The notes beneath the pieces were generated by a model. That model searched no databases and was not told where the DNA came from. It saw only the letters and a program-made list of their open reading frames with translations. A program made the position numbers and the translations under genes. From NCBI GenBank assembly GCA_011033025.1, contig WFMF01000105.1, forward strand, positions 248,001 to 312,000: DNA of 64,000 bases, read 5' to 3'. Of the stretch, positions 1-11,111 are shown piece after piece. How positions within the stretch are numbered: position 1 is the first letter of the stretch; each line of letters opens with the position of its first letter. Source of the stretch: Beroe forskalii (lineage: Eukaryota; Ctenophora; Nuda; Beroida; Beroidae).

Positions 1-2690
1 AACGGAGCCGTCTTTATTTTAAACTCGGGAAAGTTTTCAAAAATGTATACCGTGCAAAAATCGAAAAAGTCGAATAATTCAAAAACTGGCATAGAAATTG
101 ATAAAACTTTCCAAGTTTACTTATCAGACATTGATTAACATTCCTGCGGAGTTTTATAAAAAATCAACGGAGCCGTTTTCATTTTAAACACCAAAGGAAA
201 GTTTTCAAAAAATCGAAAAAGTCGAATAATTCAAAAACTGGCACTTAGAAATTGATGAAACTTGCCAAATTTACTTATCAGACATTTATAAACATTCTAT
301 GGGTTTATGAAAATCGGAGCCGTTTTATTTTAGAAACGCAAGGAAAGTTTTCAAAAATATGCCGTGCAAAAAATCGTAAAGTCGAATAATTCAAAAACTG
401 GCACTTAGAAATTGATGAAACTTGCCAAATTTACTTATGAGACATTGATAAACATTCCTGTGGGTTTATGAAAATCAGGGCCGTTTTTATTTTAAACGCA
501 AGGAAAATTTTCAAAAATGTATACCGTGCAAAAATCAGAAAAAGTCGAATAATTCAAAAACTGGCATAGAAATTGATAAAACTTGCCAAATTTACTTATC
601 AGACATTGATTAACATTCCTGAGTTTTATGAAAATCAACGGAGCCGTTTTTATTTTTTAAACGCAAGGAAAGTTTTCAAAAAATGTATACCGTGCCAGTT
701 TTTGAATTATTCGACTTTTCGATTTTTGATTTTGAAAACTTTCCTTGTGTTTAAAATGAAAACGGCTCCGTTGATTTTTATAAAACTCCGCAGGAATGTT
801 TATCAATGTCTGATAATAAATTTTACAAGTTTCATCAATTTCTAAGTGCCAAGTTTTGGAATTATTCGACTTTTTTTTTTTGCACGGTATACATTTTTGA
901 AAATTTTCCTCAGGTTTAAAATAAAAAAAACAATCGTTGATTTTTAAAACTCCCAGGAATGTTTATCAATATCCTGATAAGTAAATTTGGCAAGTTTCAT
1001 CAATTTCTAAGTGCCAGTTTTTGAATTATTCGACTTTTCGATTTTTGCACGGTATACATTTTGAAAACTTTCCTTGCGTTTAAAATAAAAAACAGCTCCA
1101 TTGATTTTCATAAAACTCCACAGGAATGTTTATCAATGTCTGATAAGTAAGTGGCAAGTTTCATCAATTTCTAAGGAGTGCCAGTTTTGAATTATTCGAC
1201 TTTTCGATTTTTTGATTTTTGAAAACTTTCCTTGTGTTTAAAATGAAAACGGCTCCGTTGATTTTTATAAAACTCCGCAGGAATGTTTATCAATGTCTGA
1301 TAAGTAAATTTGGAAAGTTTTATCAATTTCTAAGCGCCAGTTTTGAATTATTCGACTTTTTCGATTTTGCACGGTATACATTTTTGAAAACTTTCCTTGC
1401 GTTTAAAATAAAAAACGGCTCCGTTGATTTTCATAAAACTCCACAGGAATGTTTATCAAGATCTGATAAATAAATTTGGCAAGTTTCATCAATTTCTAAG
1501 TGCCAGTTTTGAATTATTCGACTTTATCGATTTTGATTTTTTGAAAACTTTCCTTGTGTTTAAAATGAAAACGGCTCCGTTGATTTTATAAAACTCCGCA
1601 GAATGTTTATCAATGTCTGATAAGTAAATTTGGAAAGTTTTATCAATTTCTAAGCGCCAGTTTTGAATTATTCGACTTTTCGATTTTTGCACGGTATACA
1701 TTTTGAAAATTTTCCTTGCGTTTAAAATAAAAACGGCTCCGTTGATTTTTATAAAACTCCCCAGGAATGTTTATCAATATCTGATAAGTAAATTTGGCAA
1801 GTTTCATCAATTTCTAAGTGCCAGTTTTGAATTATTCGACTTTTCGATTTTTGCACAGTATACATTTTGAAAACTTTCCTTGTGTTTAAAATGAAAACAG
1901 CTCCGTTGATTTTATAAAACTCCCCAGGAATGTTTATCAATATGTGATAAGTAAATTTGGCAAGTTTCATCAATTTCTAAGTGCCAGTTTTGAATTATTC
2001 GACTTTTTCGATTTTTTGCACGGTATACATTTTGAAAACTTTCCTTGCGTTTAAAATAAAAAGCAGCTCCGTTGATTTTCATAAAACTCCACAGGAATGT
2101 TCATCAATGTCTCATAAGTAAATTTGGCAAGTTTCATCAATTTCTAAGAGCCAGTTTTTGAATTATTCGACTTTTCGATTTTTTGGCACGGTATACATTT
2201 TGAAAACTTTCCTTGCGTTTAAAATAAAAACGGCTCCGTTGATTTTCATAAAACTCCATAGGAATGTTCTTCAATGTCTGATAAGTAAATTTGGCAAGTT
2301 TCATCAATTTCTAAGTGCCAGTTTTTGAATTATTCGACTTTTTCGATTTTTGATTTTTTGAAAACTTTCCTTGTGTTTAAAATGAAAACGGCTCCGTTGA
2401 TTTTCATAAAACTCCACAGGAATGTTTATCAATGTCTGATAAGTAAATTTGGCAAGTTTCATCAATTTCTAAGTGCCAGTTTTTGAATTATTCGACTTTT
2501 TTCGTTTTGATTTTTTTGAAAACTTTCCTTGTGTTTAAAATGAAAACGGCTCCGTTGATTTCTATAAAACTCCTCAGGGATGTTTCTCTATGTCTAATAA
2601 GTAAATTTGGCAAGTTTCATCAATTTCTAAGTGCCAGTTTTTGAATTATTCGACTTTTTCGTTTTTTTGCACGGCCGTGCAAAACGTGCA
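1..2690. repeat. ~165-bp satellite array with internal inversion
   Basis: About 16 degenerate copies of a unit of roughly 160-167 bp. Recognisable blocks are GAATTATTCGACTTTTCGA, GCACGGTATACATTTT, AAAACGGCTCCGTTGATTTT and ATGTTTATCAATGTCTGAT. Units at 1 to about 690 lie in reverse orientation; from about 697 onward they lie forward, so the array flips strand once inside the window. Two unit types are interspersed: one carries the GCACGGTATACATT block, the other has TTTTTGATTTTTT there and reads TTGTGTTTAAAATG instead of TTGCGTTTAAAATA. Open frames across it are by-products of the repeat and not genes. The array probably continues left of the window. It abuts the start of duplication copy 1. 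Confidence 0.93.
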
Positions 2691-3036
2691 AGAAAGTCCA
2701 ACTCTCTGCGTGCCATTATCGGAATCTGGTGAAAATGCGGTGAGGTCCAACGGAATGTTAAAAATAACAAAACAAGCCTAAAACGCCATTCGTTCAATGA
2801 AACGTAGATTTCATTCGTATAAACTTGACATTTATCTTAACGATTCCCGGATAATGAAAGTACATTTTATCGCTTCATAGTGCACTTAAACGTGGACAAA
2901 CGAGTGATTTTGCCTTCTGGCTATGATTATTTAGGTTTAGGATGAAATCATTGGCGAAATTTCCCTCAAACAGTGGCTTACCGGTTACCTGTGTATTTTG
3001 CATTAAAACTCGTAATCACTGCCAGTAAGTAAACAC

Positions 3037-4100
3037 CAGAGGCGTGCCGTGGAGGGACTAGTCAGCATATTTGGGGTGTATGGTACCGTCAGACTCAGGG
3101 GGTTTGGGGGGCGGGCCCCCCAACCGCCGGAGGCTATGCGCCGCAGGCGAAACCTCTGGAAAATAGCTGAAAAAAGCACTCAAAAAGTGCCTAAAACAAG
3201 TCTCTTTTTACAAATTATACTATGTTTCAAAAGTTGTATTTTTGCAAAATTTTAAATGCTCATATCATGTTGATGTATGAAATTCATTATTCAAAGCGTA
3301 AACGTTAAATCATAAGATCACAAATACAGGGACGTATGTATAACACTTCTTTTTTTACACGAGATCATTGAACACATTTACATCGGATCACTGGATCGAG
3401 AACACTGGAACGTCAAAACACAAGATTATGGGACACAGGCACATCAGATCATTAGATCGAGAACACTGGAACATCACAACACTAGATCATGGGACACAGG
3501 TACATCGGATCATTAGATCGAGAACACTGAAACATCAGAACACAGGTACGTCGGAATATGAATGTCGGATCATTAGATCGAGAAACTGAAAACGGGAAAA
3601 ATCAACAATTAATATGTTAATTAAAACTTATTTGTCACTATATTTGTTCCCTCTTGAATCTTAGAAATCCGTCACAAGAAAGAAAAAATCAGTCGCAAAA
3701 CATTCGAGACGAGTAAAAAGTGATCGCGAAATCTAAAAGACAATGTTGGAAATGGTACGTGTGCACTGCAAACTGAATGCGCGAAACTGAAAATCGGGGG
3801 TGTCACGGGCACCCCCGCGCAATTAAAATACAGTAGGCACCCCGATTTCACGGCACGCCTAGGGAGATTGCAATTTTACAGTAGTACGGGGTGTATGAGA
3901 GTTTTACGACGCGCAGCGCGCGTAACAATTGCGCGCGCTAGTTTTGCGGAGGAGAAATCGGTAAGATAAATGACAAAATGCGCGGCGCGACGTTGGCTAG
4001 ACGGGGCATTCAGCGCTAGACGCAAGGGCAATAAAATTTGATTTTCTTAATTTTAGCGGGGTGTACATTGACACCCCAACACCCCCACGGCACGCCTCTG
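3037..4100. mobile_element. hAT-type non-autonomous DNA transposon, 1,064 bp
   Basis: Both ends read CAGAGGCGTGCCGTGG inward (terminal inverted repeats of at least 16 bp). They are flanked by a perfect 8-bp target duplication GTAAACAC at 3029-3036 and 4101-4108. The sister copy has the single unoccupied site GTTAACAC near 37,159. An 8-bp duplication and CAG-type ends are hAT hallmarks. No transposase frame is present. The interior holds a ~58-bp tandem repeat and a second, internal CACGGCACGCCT block near 3851-3862 that looks like an older, nested end. Confidence 0.9.
3380..3600. repeat. ~58-bp minisatellite inside the hAT element
   Basis: About four copies of a unit containing ATCGGATCATTAGATCGAGA followed by ACACTGAAACATCA-like sequence. 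The array lies entirely within the hAT-type element, so it is probably part of the element rather than of the duplicated locus. The 73-residue frame across it is a repeat artefact. Confidence 0.8.
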
Positions 4101-4569
4101 GTAAACACGCGATTTGAACTCGGGTCGAACTATAAATCTTGATAACGGGATTTTGTTTATTTGTCGAAATTTTCGTGAAATAATGGCTACAAGAACATCT
4201 AATAATGACTAAAGGAACATTTAATTTAAGTTCAAATGCTTAATTTCCTTGTAACTGGTCTGGAGCCATAAGTGTGAGAAACGTATTGATAATAACTGAA
4301 AATAAATGGATAAAAGATCGAAGCAATATCGAGAGTTGAATTCATGCTTAAAAATTCCTTTAAAAAGGGATAACATGAGGAATTTCATGATTGAATGACA
4401 AATAAATTTGAAAATACATCGATTGTCGCCCATTAGGTCGTATGCTGCCTGAATGTCCACCTTTGAGGAGACCATTCAGGAGGAAAGACTTTAGGGAGAA
4501 AAGCTCGATTGTATAGAACTAGCAGAGTTGTCAATAAAATTAATACAACGCTCCAATAATATCATAATA

Positions 4570-4796
4570 CCTGAGGAGGTGTATTTATGTGGAGTAAAAT
4601 TGTGGGTTTTACAAATTTGGTAGGCCGGTAGGGTGCAATTGGGGATATTTCTCAAGTCATCACTTTAATCAACATATGATAATGACGTTAACATATGATA
4701 AGAAGTCATTTTGGATTGTCGAATGGTGTGTGAAAAAATGCGGATTTTTTCGAATAATCCCCAAAGTTAAAACCTCCATAAGTACACCTCCTAAGG
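4570..4796. mobile_element. Tc1/mariner-like MITE, 227 bp
   Basis: Ends read CCTGAGGAGGTGTATTTATG on the left and, on the opposite strand, CCTTAGGAGGTGTACTTATG on the right. It is flanked by TA dinucleotides at 4568-4569 and 4797-4798. Duplication copy 2 lacks the block at the matching place (about 37,600), which provides the empty site. There is no coding capacity. Assignment to the Tc1/mariner superfamily rests only on the TA target. Confidence 0.8.
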
Positions 4797-4937
4797 TAGC
4801 TCCACGAAAATACCTCTTGGATGAAATACAAGGAGAATGATTAATACGACAATTCGTTAATACGGTTATAACATGAATATGTATATAACTATAGCACCAC
4901 ACGTGAACAAAAAGAAAGAATAACCATCCAACAAACC

Positions 4938-5672
4938 TTACGAAGTAAAGAGTCCGGCCCACGTGCATGTAGGGCCCTGCATGTAGATATTACTAGACGC
5001 TGTTTTCCTCTTCTTCCTCTTCACCCTCAGATCATCAGGATGCGTGATGAGGTAGTCCAGGGGGTCCACCACCTCAGGGCTAGCCCACGTGCAGTCATCT
5101 CGCCCTGGTATCAACTGAATGGACGTGCTGGACAGCACTACTTGCCTGCTCAAGCTGTTCAGCACTTCGTTTCTCTGCCTGGCCCTGGCTTCCCGGAGAC
5201 TGGAGTACGCGGAGACAGGGAGGTTGTAGGTGGGTGTTTTGATGTAGGTGTGCGGCTGGGGGAAGGGTAGGTTCAGGTGATCAGGGATGTAGGATGGCTG
5301 GGTCAGTGGTGTGGTTATCTTAACGACGGTCGGGGGTTTCTCGGGAGGCTGAACTGCAATGTTAGGCAGTTTTGGTAGGGTTTTGGTTAGGTGAACGTTC
5401 TTCAAGTCAATGCCACACTCGCCAATACCACTCAACACATCGTAGAATGAGGGGGTTGTTCGACCAGCATGGTTTGTTAGCACAGTTGCTTTTGTGGCAA
5501 TGTTGTTGATGAAACTGACGACAAGTTCAGTTAAAATAGATAAGCATGGTGGTGATACAGACTGCCAATCACATGATCTCATGATTTGAGCGACAAACTT
5601 ATCAAGGTACACATCGTGCAAAACAGGGGGAAATCTTTTGTTTCCACATAATTTACTGCTGCTGCTTTTCAT
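4938..5672 (-). CDS. TAF8: TFIID subunit 8 (TAF8), copy 1
   Basis: An intronless 244-residue frame. Residues about 15-95 form a histone-fold domain (from FPPVLHDVYLDKFVAQIMRS to FYDVLSGIGECGIDL). About residues 120-150 carry the diagnostic TAF8 block, seen here as FPQPHTYIKTPTY. A basic KRKKRK stretch near the C-terminus is a plausible nuclear signal. TAF8 pairs with TAF10 through its histone fold and helps assemble TFIID at RNA polymerase II promoters. The protein is somewhat shorter than vertebrate TAF8 (about 310 residues). It differs from copy 2 at three residues (S5 versus T, L8 versus I, and one K versus Q just after the histone fold). The 5' neighbour on the same strand is UPF0390. The first Met lies close to the histone fold, so an upstream coding exon cannot be excluded. 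Confidence 0.88.
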   Translation of the reverse strand: MKSSSSKLCGNKRFPPVLHDVYLDKFVAQIMRSCDWQSVSPPCLSILTELVVSFINNIATKATVLTNHAGRTTPSFYDVLSGIGECGIDLKNVHLTKTLPKLPNIAVQPPEKPPTVVKITTPLTQPSYIPDHLNLPFPQPHTYIKTPTYNLPVSAYSSLREARARQRNEVLNSLSRQVVLSSTSIQLIPGRDDCTWASPEVVDPLDYLITHPDDLRVKRKKRKTASSNIYMQGPTCTWAGLFTS

Positions 5673-6165
5673 AGCATCAGGTGGTTCAAGGCGTTCTTTT
5701 CATTTTCATTCCTCAAATTTTTAATATAATAAGTAAAACATTACAGATATGAGTGTTGAAGCTGGGGCAGTTAAAAAAATCAAAACAATCCAGTTCCTGT
5801 TTGAATGAAAATGCACCATCGAATCAAAATTTTAGATATTTGATCCCAAACAAAGAATTAAAATGACTCATTTTGACTTTTTGATAGTGAATAGTCATTA
5901 GTCAATAGTAGTTTAGATAAGATATAATTTGTAAGTTTAAGGTTCAAAATTTATACGTCAGACCATGACCATATCTTATTAAGACCATACTTATTAAATT
6001 GATAATGAAATAGACTATATGATTCAATACAAAATAAGCAGTTTTTGTAGGATGGGTGATTAGAAGAAAGTAGGTATATATTGGATTCATAATCAACAAT
6101 TATGAACTCCAAATAAAATAAGTATCAAATGAAATTAGTTTAAAGACATAAAAATCAAAATCAAA

Positions 6166-6435
6166 TTATTTCTTTTGTTTCTCTTGCTTTTTCTTAGACT
6201 CTGTCATCAAGGCTTTCTTCACAAGAGCAAACTTATGAGTGTCATTGGTCATTGCTTTGTTCAAAGCTTCTTCAATATTTGAATTTATTCCCTTTTGAAT
6301 TTGTTTCTTAACAGCTTGCTCCTGCTTTTGACATTCTTTTGGTGCAATCACCAGAGGCCCTTTCTTTGACTTTTTTCTTATTGGCTTCTTCTTAGTTGCC
6401 TTAGGCTTTGAAAGCTTTTTAAGACCTTGGGCCAT
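6166..6435 (-). CDS. UPF0390 / Leydig cell tumor 10 kDa protein homolog, copy 1
   Basis: An 89-residue, very lysine-rich protein beginning MAQGLKKL. Its GPLVIAPK core and basic flanks match the UPF0390 family (human C19orf53), a small basic nuclear or nucleolar protein of unclear role. In this copy the stretch after VIAPK reads ECQKQEQ, and a lysine-rich stretch before the core also differs. The DNA shows small deletions and insertions relative to copy 2 that shift and then restore the frame. Copy 2 reads KKNVKQQEQ, closer to the family consensus, so this copy is the derived one. The frame survives to the normal stop, so it may still be expressed. Confidence 0.8.
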   Translation of the reverse strand: MAQGLKKLSKPKATKKKPIRKKSKKGPLVIAPKECQKQEQAVKKQIQKGINSNIEEALNKAMTNDTHKFALVKKALMTESKKKQEKQKK

Positions 6436-6904
6436 TGATCCATTAAGTTCCTCAAATAAATGGTTTATGAAAAGAAAATATAAATATGGAAATCCACTAT
6501 CATGAAATTTAGATGATTCAATCTATAGACAGAATTCAATTAACACTGGTACACAATGCCATGGATAAATTGTACATTGACATGCCCAATGGGGCTAAAT
6601 CAAATGAACTACACAACACAAGGAAGTTAATAAACTTGCAAGGCTGCACCAGCTTATACATAAGAGTGGAGATTGTTCGAAAAAGAGGGCTTGATAACTT
6701 TAGATACTAAAAATCACACTTGCAACTCTAGATAACAGTATGTTTCTGTATAAAGAGTTGCACGCAAGTGTTGGTATATAATGTTGTTGAGCACTCTGTA
6801 TTGACTAATAAATAAATATAAATAATAAAATTTTTTTGATCTGCACACATACATTACTAAGACTGGAGAATTAATTAAAGACTGGAGGCTTATGGAATGA
6901 GTTT

Positions 6905-7650
6905 CTTCCCTAGAATCAGGGAGACTCTCTCTCAGGATCCTTGAGTCTCCCCTAGGATCAAGGAGACCCTCTCAGGATCAAGGAGACTCTCTCAGGATCA
7001 AGGAGACTCTCCCATAATCAAGGAAATTCTCCCAGAATCAAGGAAATTCTCAAAGGATCAAGGACATCTCTCAGGATCAAAGAGACTTGAGGAGACTCTC
7101 TTAGGATTATCGAATCTTCCTTAGGAGTAGGATCAGGGTGACTCTCTCAGGATCAAGGAGACTCCCTCGTGATCAAGGAGACTCTTACAGGATCAAGGAG
7201 ACTCTCCAAGGATCAATAAGACTCTCAGTATCAACGAGACTCTCTCAGGATCAAGGAGATTCTCTCAGGATCATTAAGTATTGCCTAGGACTAGGAACAG
7301 GGAGACTCTTTCAGGATCATGGACAATTTTGCAGGATCAGGGATCCTGTCCTAGGATCAAGGAATGTACTCTGTGATGAAGGAGTGCAGCCTGGATGGAG
7401 AGTCTGTCCCAAGATAGAGGAGCCTTCACCAGGTTCAATGATTCTTTTCCAGTATCAAGAAGTGCATCCCAGGATGAATGAGTGTATCACAATATCAAGG
7501 AGGCTATCCCAGGCCAGAATCAAGGAGATTCTTCTACAATGAAGAATTCAATCCCAGGAACAAGGAATCAGCCATATGATGAAGGAGTGTCTCCAGGGAT
7601 GAAGGAGTCTCCCCCAGGATCAATGAAACTTTTCCAGGAATAAGGAGATA
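6905..7650. repeat. ~20-bp minisatellite (copy 1)
   Basis: Dozens of degenerate units close to AGGATCAAGGAGACTCTCTC, progressively more diverged to the right. The same array is present in duplication copy 2 (39,705-40,535), so it pre-dates the duplication. Open frames here are repeat artefacts. A short outlier block of the same repeat lies beyond the MITE at 8,578-8,765. Confidence 0.9.
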
Positions 7651-7732
7651 ATTCAATTCGATTCAATTATCAATTTTACAGCAAAAATTGACACATATTT
7701 TTCTCTGAGTTATACAATGAAGCATCTGACAT

Positions 7733-8542
7733 CGGGGGGGGGGGGGGGGGGGGGGGGGGGCCGAGAGCTAATTGGTTGGACCACATGCCAGTTAAGGGGT
7801 TGGTGACCCAGCAGGCTCAACCAGTTAGGGTCTGGACCCTAACTGGTAAAATTTTCTGCCAAAAGGGTCCACCAAACCATCTGACCAGTTAGATTTTGCT
7901 ACCTAAGTGGCTATTTTCAGACCTAATTATTATTGAAATTACCATTTCAATCGAAATTGAAACCAAATTGATTCATTCTACCAGAAAACGCATGATAAAA
8001 AGAAAGTGAGTATGCTAAATTGCCAATTTTGTGCTTATTTTCATTGTATATTCTTAATTCTATATATACTGTATTATGCACATATTTATCACTCACACAT
8101 AACTCAATAATAAACATCATATGACCTTATCAATCTCAATAACGTTGATGGCATAGGCGCTCGAAATGATAGTGAAATAAATTAATAGGTACCATTCATT
8201 CTTAATAATGATTCTGTGTCATTTTCGTTGTATATTTAACAGAAAGTTGTTTTTGGAGCTTTAAAATATGATGTGCAATGATAATTATGAGATCGGAGAA
8301 AAATGCACATATTTAGCCATAGGAAATTAAGTCTCGATAATTTATGGGATTCAATTGAGATATTACATTATTATATAACATTATGGAAATCAACATTAAT
8401 TGGGTGGTTGGTTATCGTCGATTTTGCCCAACCACTTAGGGTAAGAACCTAACTGGTGGGTGGGTGGGTCAAAATTTTGGCTAACCAGTTAGGTACCAAA
8501 ATAGGCATGTGGTCCAGCCATTTAGCTCCCGGCCCTCCCCCG
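7733..8542. mobile_element. 810-bp MITE with poly-G terminus
   Basis: Terminal inverted repeats of about 39 bp. The left end is C followed by 27 G's and then CCGAGAGCTAATTGGTTGG. The right end read inward is CGGGGGAGGGCCGGGAGCTA and continues AATGGCTGGACCACATGCC; both arms share GGACCACATGCC. A 7-bp target duplication CTGACAT sits at 7726-7732 and 8543-8549. Duplication copy 2 has the single empty site CTGGCAT near 40,616. Sub-terminal ACCAGTTAG blocks repeat in both orientations. No transposase is present. The superfamily is uncertain; a 7-8 bp target suggests hAT or Merlin-like. Confidence 0.85.
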
Positions 8543-8577
8543 CTGACATGTGCTGAGTTTATCCTAGGATAAAGGAG

Positions 8578-8765
8578 AATATGCCAGGCCAGGATCAAGG
8601 AGACTCTTCTAGGATCAAGTATTCCATTGCAGGTACAAGAAACAGACCTACGATCAATGAATCTATTACAGGACCATCAAGGCTTTCCCAGGGTCAGGGA
8701 GACTCTTCCAGGATCAAATGGGATCTCCCAGGATCAAGGATTCAGTCCCAGGATCATGTCATGTG
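8578..8765. repeat. Minisatellite outlier block (copy 1)
   Basis: Degenerate units related to AGGATCAAGGAGACTCT, separated from the main array by the poly-G MITE. Copy 2 counterpart: 40,640-40,830. Confidence 0.8.
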
Positions 8766-9137
8766 TGCATGTAAGTATGTTGAACTGATAGCTGAGGTGT
8801 TTTGAAAGGTTTCATGATCATGATTTGGAGAGCTCATCTATAATCCAAGCTTGATACTTAAAAAGATGACAGACAGGCCTATCCTAAGTCAAGGTATGTT
8901 GGTAATCTAGAGCACATAAAGTAAAAAGTAATCTAACACATGCAGATAGCATAATATTCAGACTGACCCAATCAACATTTAACAAATGAATTTAAAATTG
9001 ACCAATGTGCACTATTAATATTTGCAGTAAAATAACTGGCTTTAAAATTGAAATAAAATTGCCAAAAATGATAACATTTTGAATAAAATTATTTATAAAA
9101 TTATTTAAATTTTCGCTGCATATTGCAATGATGGACA

Positions 9138-9310
9138 CAAGAATGCGCGGCGCGACGAATTATTGGACTTCAAATCACTTGTACTTGGCACTTGCTAGCT
9201 AAATGTTGACTGCCTTGACTCGCGAGTCGGGGCGCGCGCCGCGCGGGGGACCAGGCAACCCTCGCGCGCGCAGCGCGCTGCAACGTTCCCCATTTGGACG
9301 TCACCTTTGC
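9138..9310. repeat. CpG-rich patch (copy 1)
   Basis: A GC-rich island in AT-rich surroundings with GCGCGGCGCG and CGCGCGCC runs, ending GCAACGTTCCCCATTTGGAC. A diverged counterpart lies in copy 2 at about 41,245-41,395. Similar GCGCGCGC-rich scraps occur in the PFKFB introns (about 16,975-17,260) and in the desert at 24-26.7 kb. This suggests a dispersed CpG-rich repeat; no gene is seen. Confidence 0.55.
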
Positions 9311-10940
9311 GCTTTCGGATATCGCCCGAATAATTGTTCATGTTCAAAGCTCTTGCAATGAATTTTAGAAGAAATTACAATTCAATGTCATGTCAAGCAC
9401 TAGATATAATATAATAATATAATAAACAATTTTGATATTACATCAACAAATTTCACACAACTGTTTCTATGATTCACTAGGCATTAAACTGGATCTTCCA
9501 GACCACATTAAGTAGAGAAAATTAACATTAGGAAAAAAAGGCAAGCCTACAGCTAACAAAACTACCAGATTCATTATGGAACTCACAAACTTATGAAATT
9601 ATAAAAAGTTAAAAAGCTTTACTGTACCATGAGCATGCATAAAAATAATTAATTGAGAATTAATAAATTAAATTATTCAGATAAATTAAGGAGCAGTCAG
9701 AGATTAATAATACTGTTATGAAATTAAAAATAAAATTAAAAGTTTGCCTTATATACAAAAGTAAAAATTTACTATCATTTTTAAATATATTATCAAAAAA
9801 TCTCTCAATATACCTAAATCCTTCTTCCTGTTCCTATATTATTGAATATGTGGCTACGAAACAGAGTTTCAGCCATGATTTCCTGAAGAGTGTTATGTGA
9901 GTGAGTTAAATTAATTCTTTTCCCATCCTTCATAGCAATCAATAACGACCTTGAAAGCTTTTTCTATAATCTTTGTGTAGTTATCCATTATTTAAAAAAA
10001 TTGTTCAAACCGATTGTTGTTATCAATTGACCAAGAATTTGCAATTGCTAAACATGAATACCCCTGCCATGCCTGTTTGTGTTATGCAGCACACTTCTTC
10101 AGAACAGGAAGTGCTTTGTGCATACGCACACCTATGCAGGCTTAGGAAAATTTGCATGCATATCACTTGAGGTCAATGATATTTGGTATTCTTATATTTG
10201 GTCTTCTTATATTGTATTGTATATTTGGCATGATATTTAGGTATGGCATTTCAATCCTGAGTATACTTTTGCAAATCTAAGCAATAATTCCCATTTTGCA
10301 CTTTTGAATATTTGCATTTGATTCAAATTTTTGCAAATCTAAGCAATAATTCCCATTTTGCACTTTTGAATATTTGCATTTGATTCAATTTAATTCAATT
10401 ATAAATTTTACAACTCAACAGACAATATATACTTCTTCTCAATTTGGCATTATGAAAGACGCCTCTCATGTTGTGCTGAGGGAGAAGCCCATGCCATTAC
10501 ACACTTTTCCGAGCTAATTGGGGTCAAGGCCCCCTTAGATTTTTCTAGGGGGCCTTTGGAAGCTGAGGGGGGCCTAAATTTTCATTACCGAATTTTGCAT
10601 AAAAATACAACTTTTCTGTTTGCTTTGATTCTGAAAAGATTTCAAGAAAACTTCAGTTTATTTGAACTTGATTTTATGCTTTATTTTGATGTTCAAATTT
10701 TTGAGAAAATCTAAGGTATGGCCAAGCCCCCCCCCCCCCCCCATCCCCTAAGATTTTTCTAGGGGGGTTTCAAAACTAGGGGACTGCCCCCTCCCCCATA
10801 GGGGGGGCATGTAGTCCCATGGAGAAGCCAAAGGCAATCTTTTAGACTGTCAAGAGGCCAATCACTAAGAAATATCAATAATTCATTGTGAAATTATGAC
10901 AGGGAAAGGGAAGAGGAAAGGCCACATTAAATAATGAATT

Positions 10941-11111
10941 TTATTTAGCAAGGTACATCATGCCTTTACTCAAGGGAACATTCAGACCAGCAACAAAAGT
11001 TGCACGTTCAAGAACAAATTCTGCCTCAGAGGGAGAGAGATCAAGATCCAATTCTATCTCGGATTTAGATTCTCCCAAAGTGTTATTAACAGCAGGTATA
11101 TTTTGAATCAT
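10941..11111 (-). CDS. Short unknown ORF, copy 1 (56 residues)
   Basis: Begins MIQNIPAVNNTLGES and ends SKGMMYLAK before a TAA stop. The first 55 residues are identical or nearly so to the start of the frame at 50,027-50,251, after which the two copies diverge in DNA and reading. The acidic middle (EIELDLDLSPSEAE) looks like real coding sequence, but no family is recognised. It could be a terminal exon of an unidentified gene or a small protein. The stop here overlaps an AATAAA-like stretch that might serve as a poly(A) signal. Confidence 0.35.
   Translation of the reverse strand: MIQNIPAVNNTLGESKSEIELDLDLSPSEAEFVLERATFVAGLNVPLSKGMMYLAK

Noticed and set aside
573-1973. Several 70-90-residue frames in the first 2 kb
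   Set aside because: They are translations of the satellite and repeat each other on both strands.
5040-5270. Plus-strand frame opposite TAF8 (also 37700-38095)
   Set aside because: It is antisense shadow of the TAF8 coding sequence, which has clear family motifs on the minus strand.
7138-7542. 134-residue frame (and 8581-8805, 39984-40268, 40652-40837)
   Set aside because: They are translations of the ~20-bp minisatellite (QGDSSRIK-type repeats) with no conservation of frame between copies.
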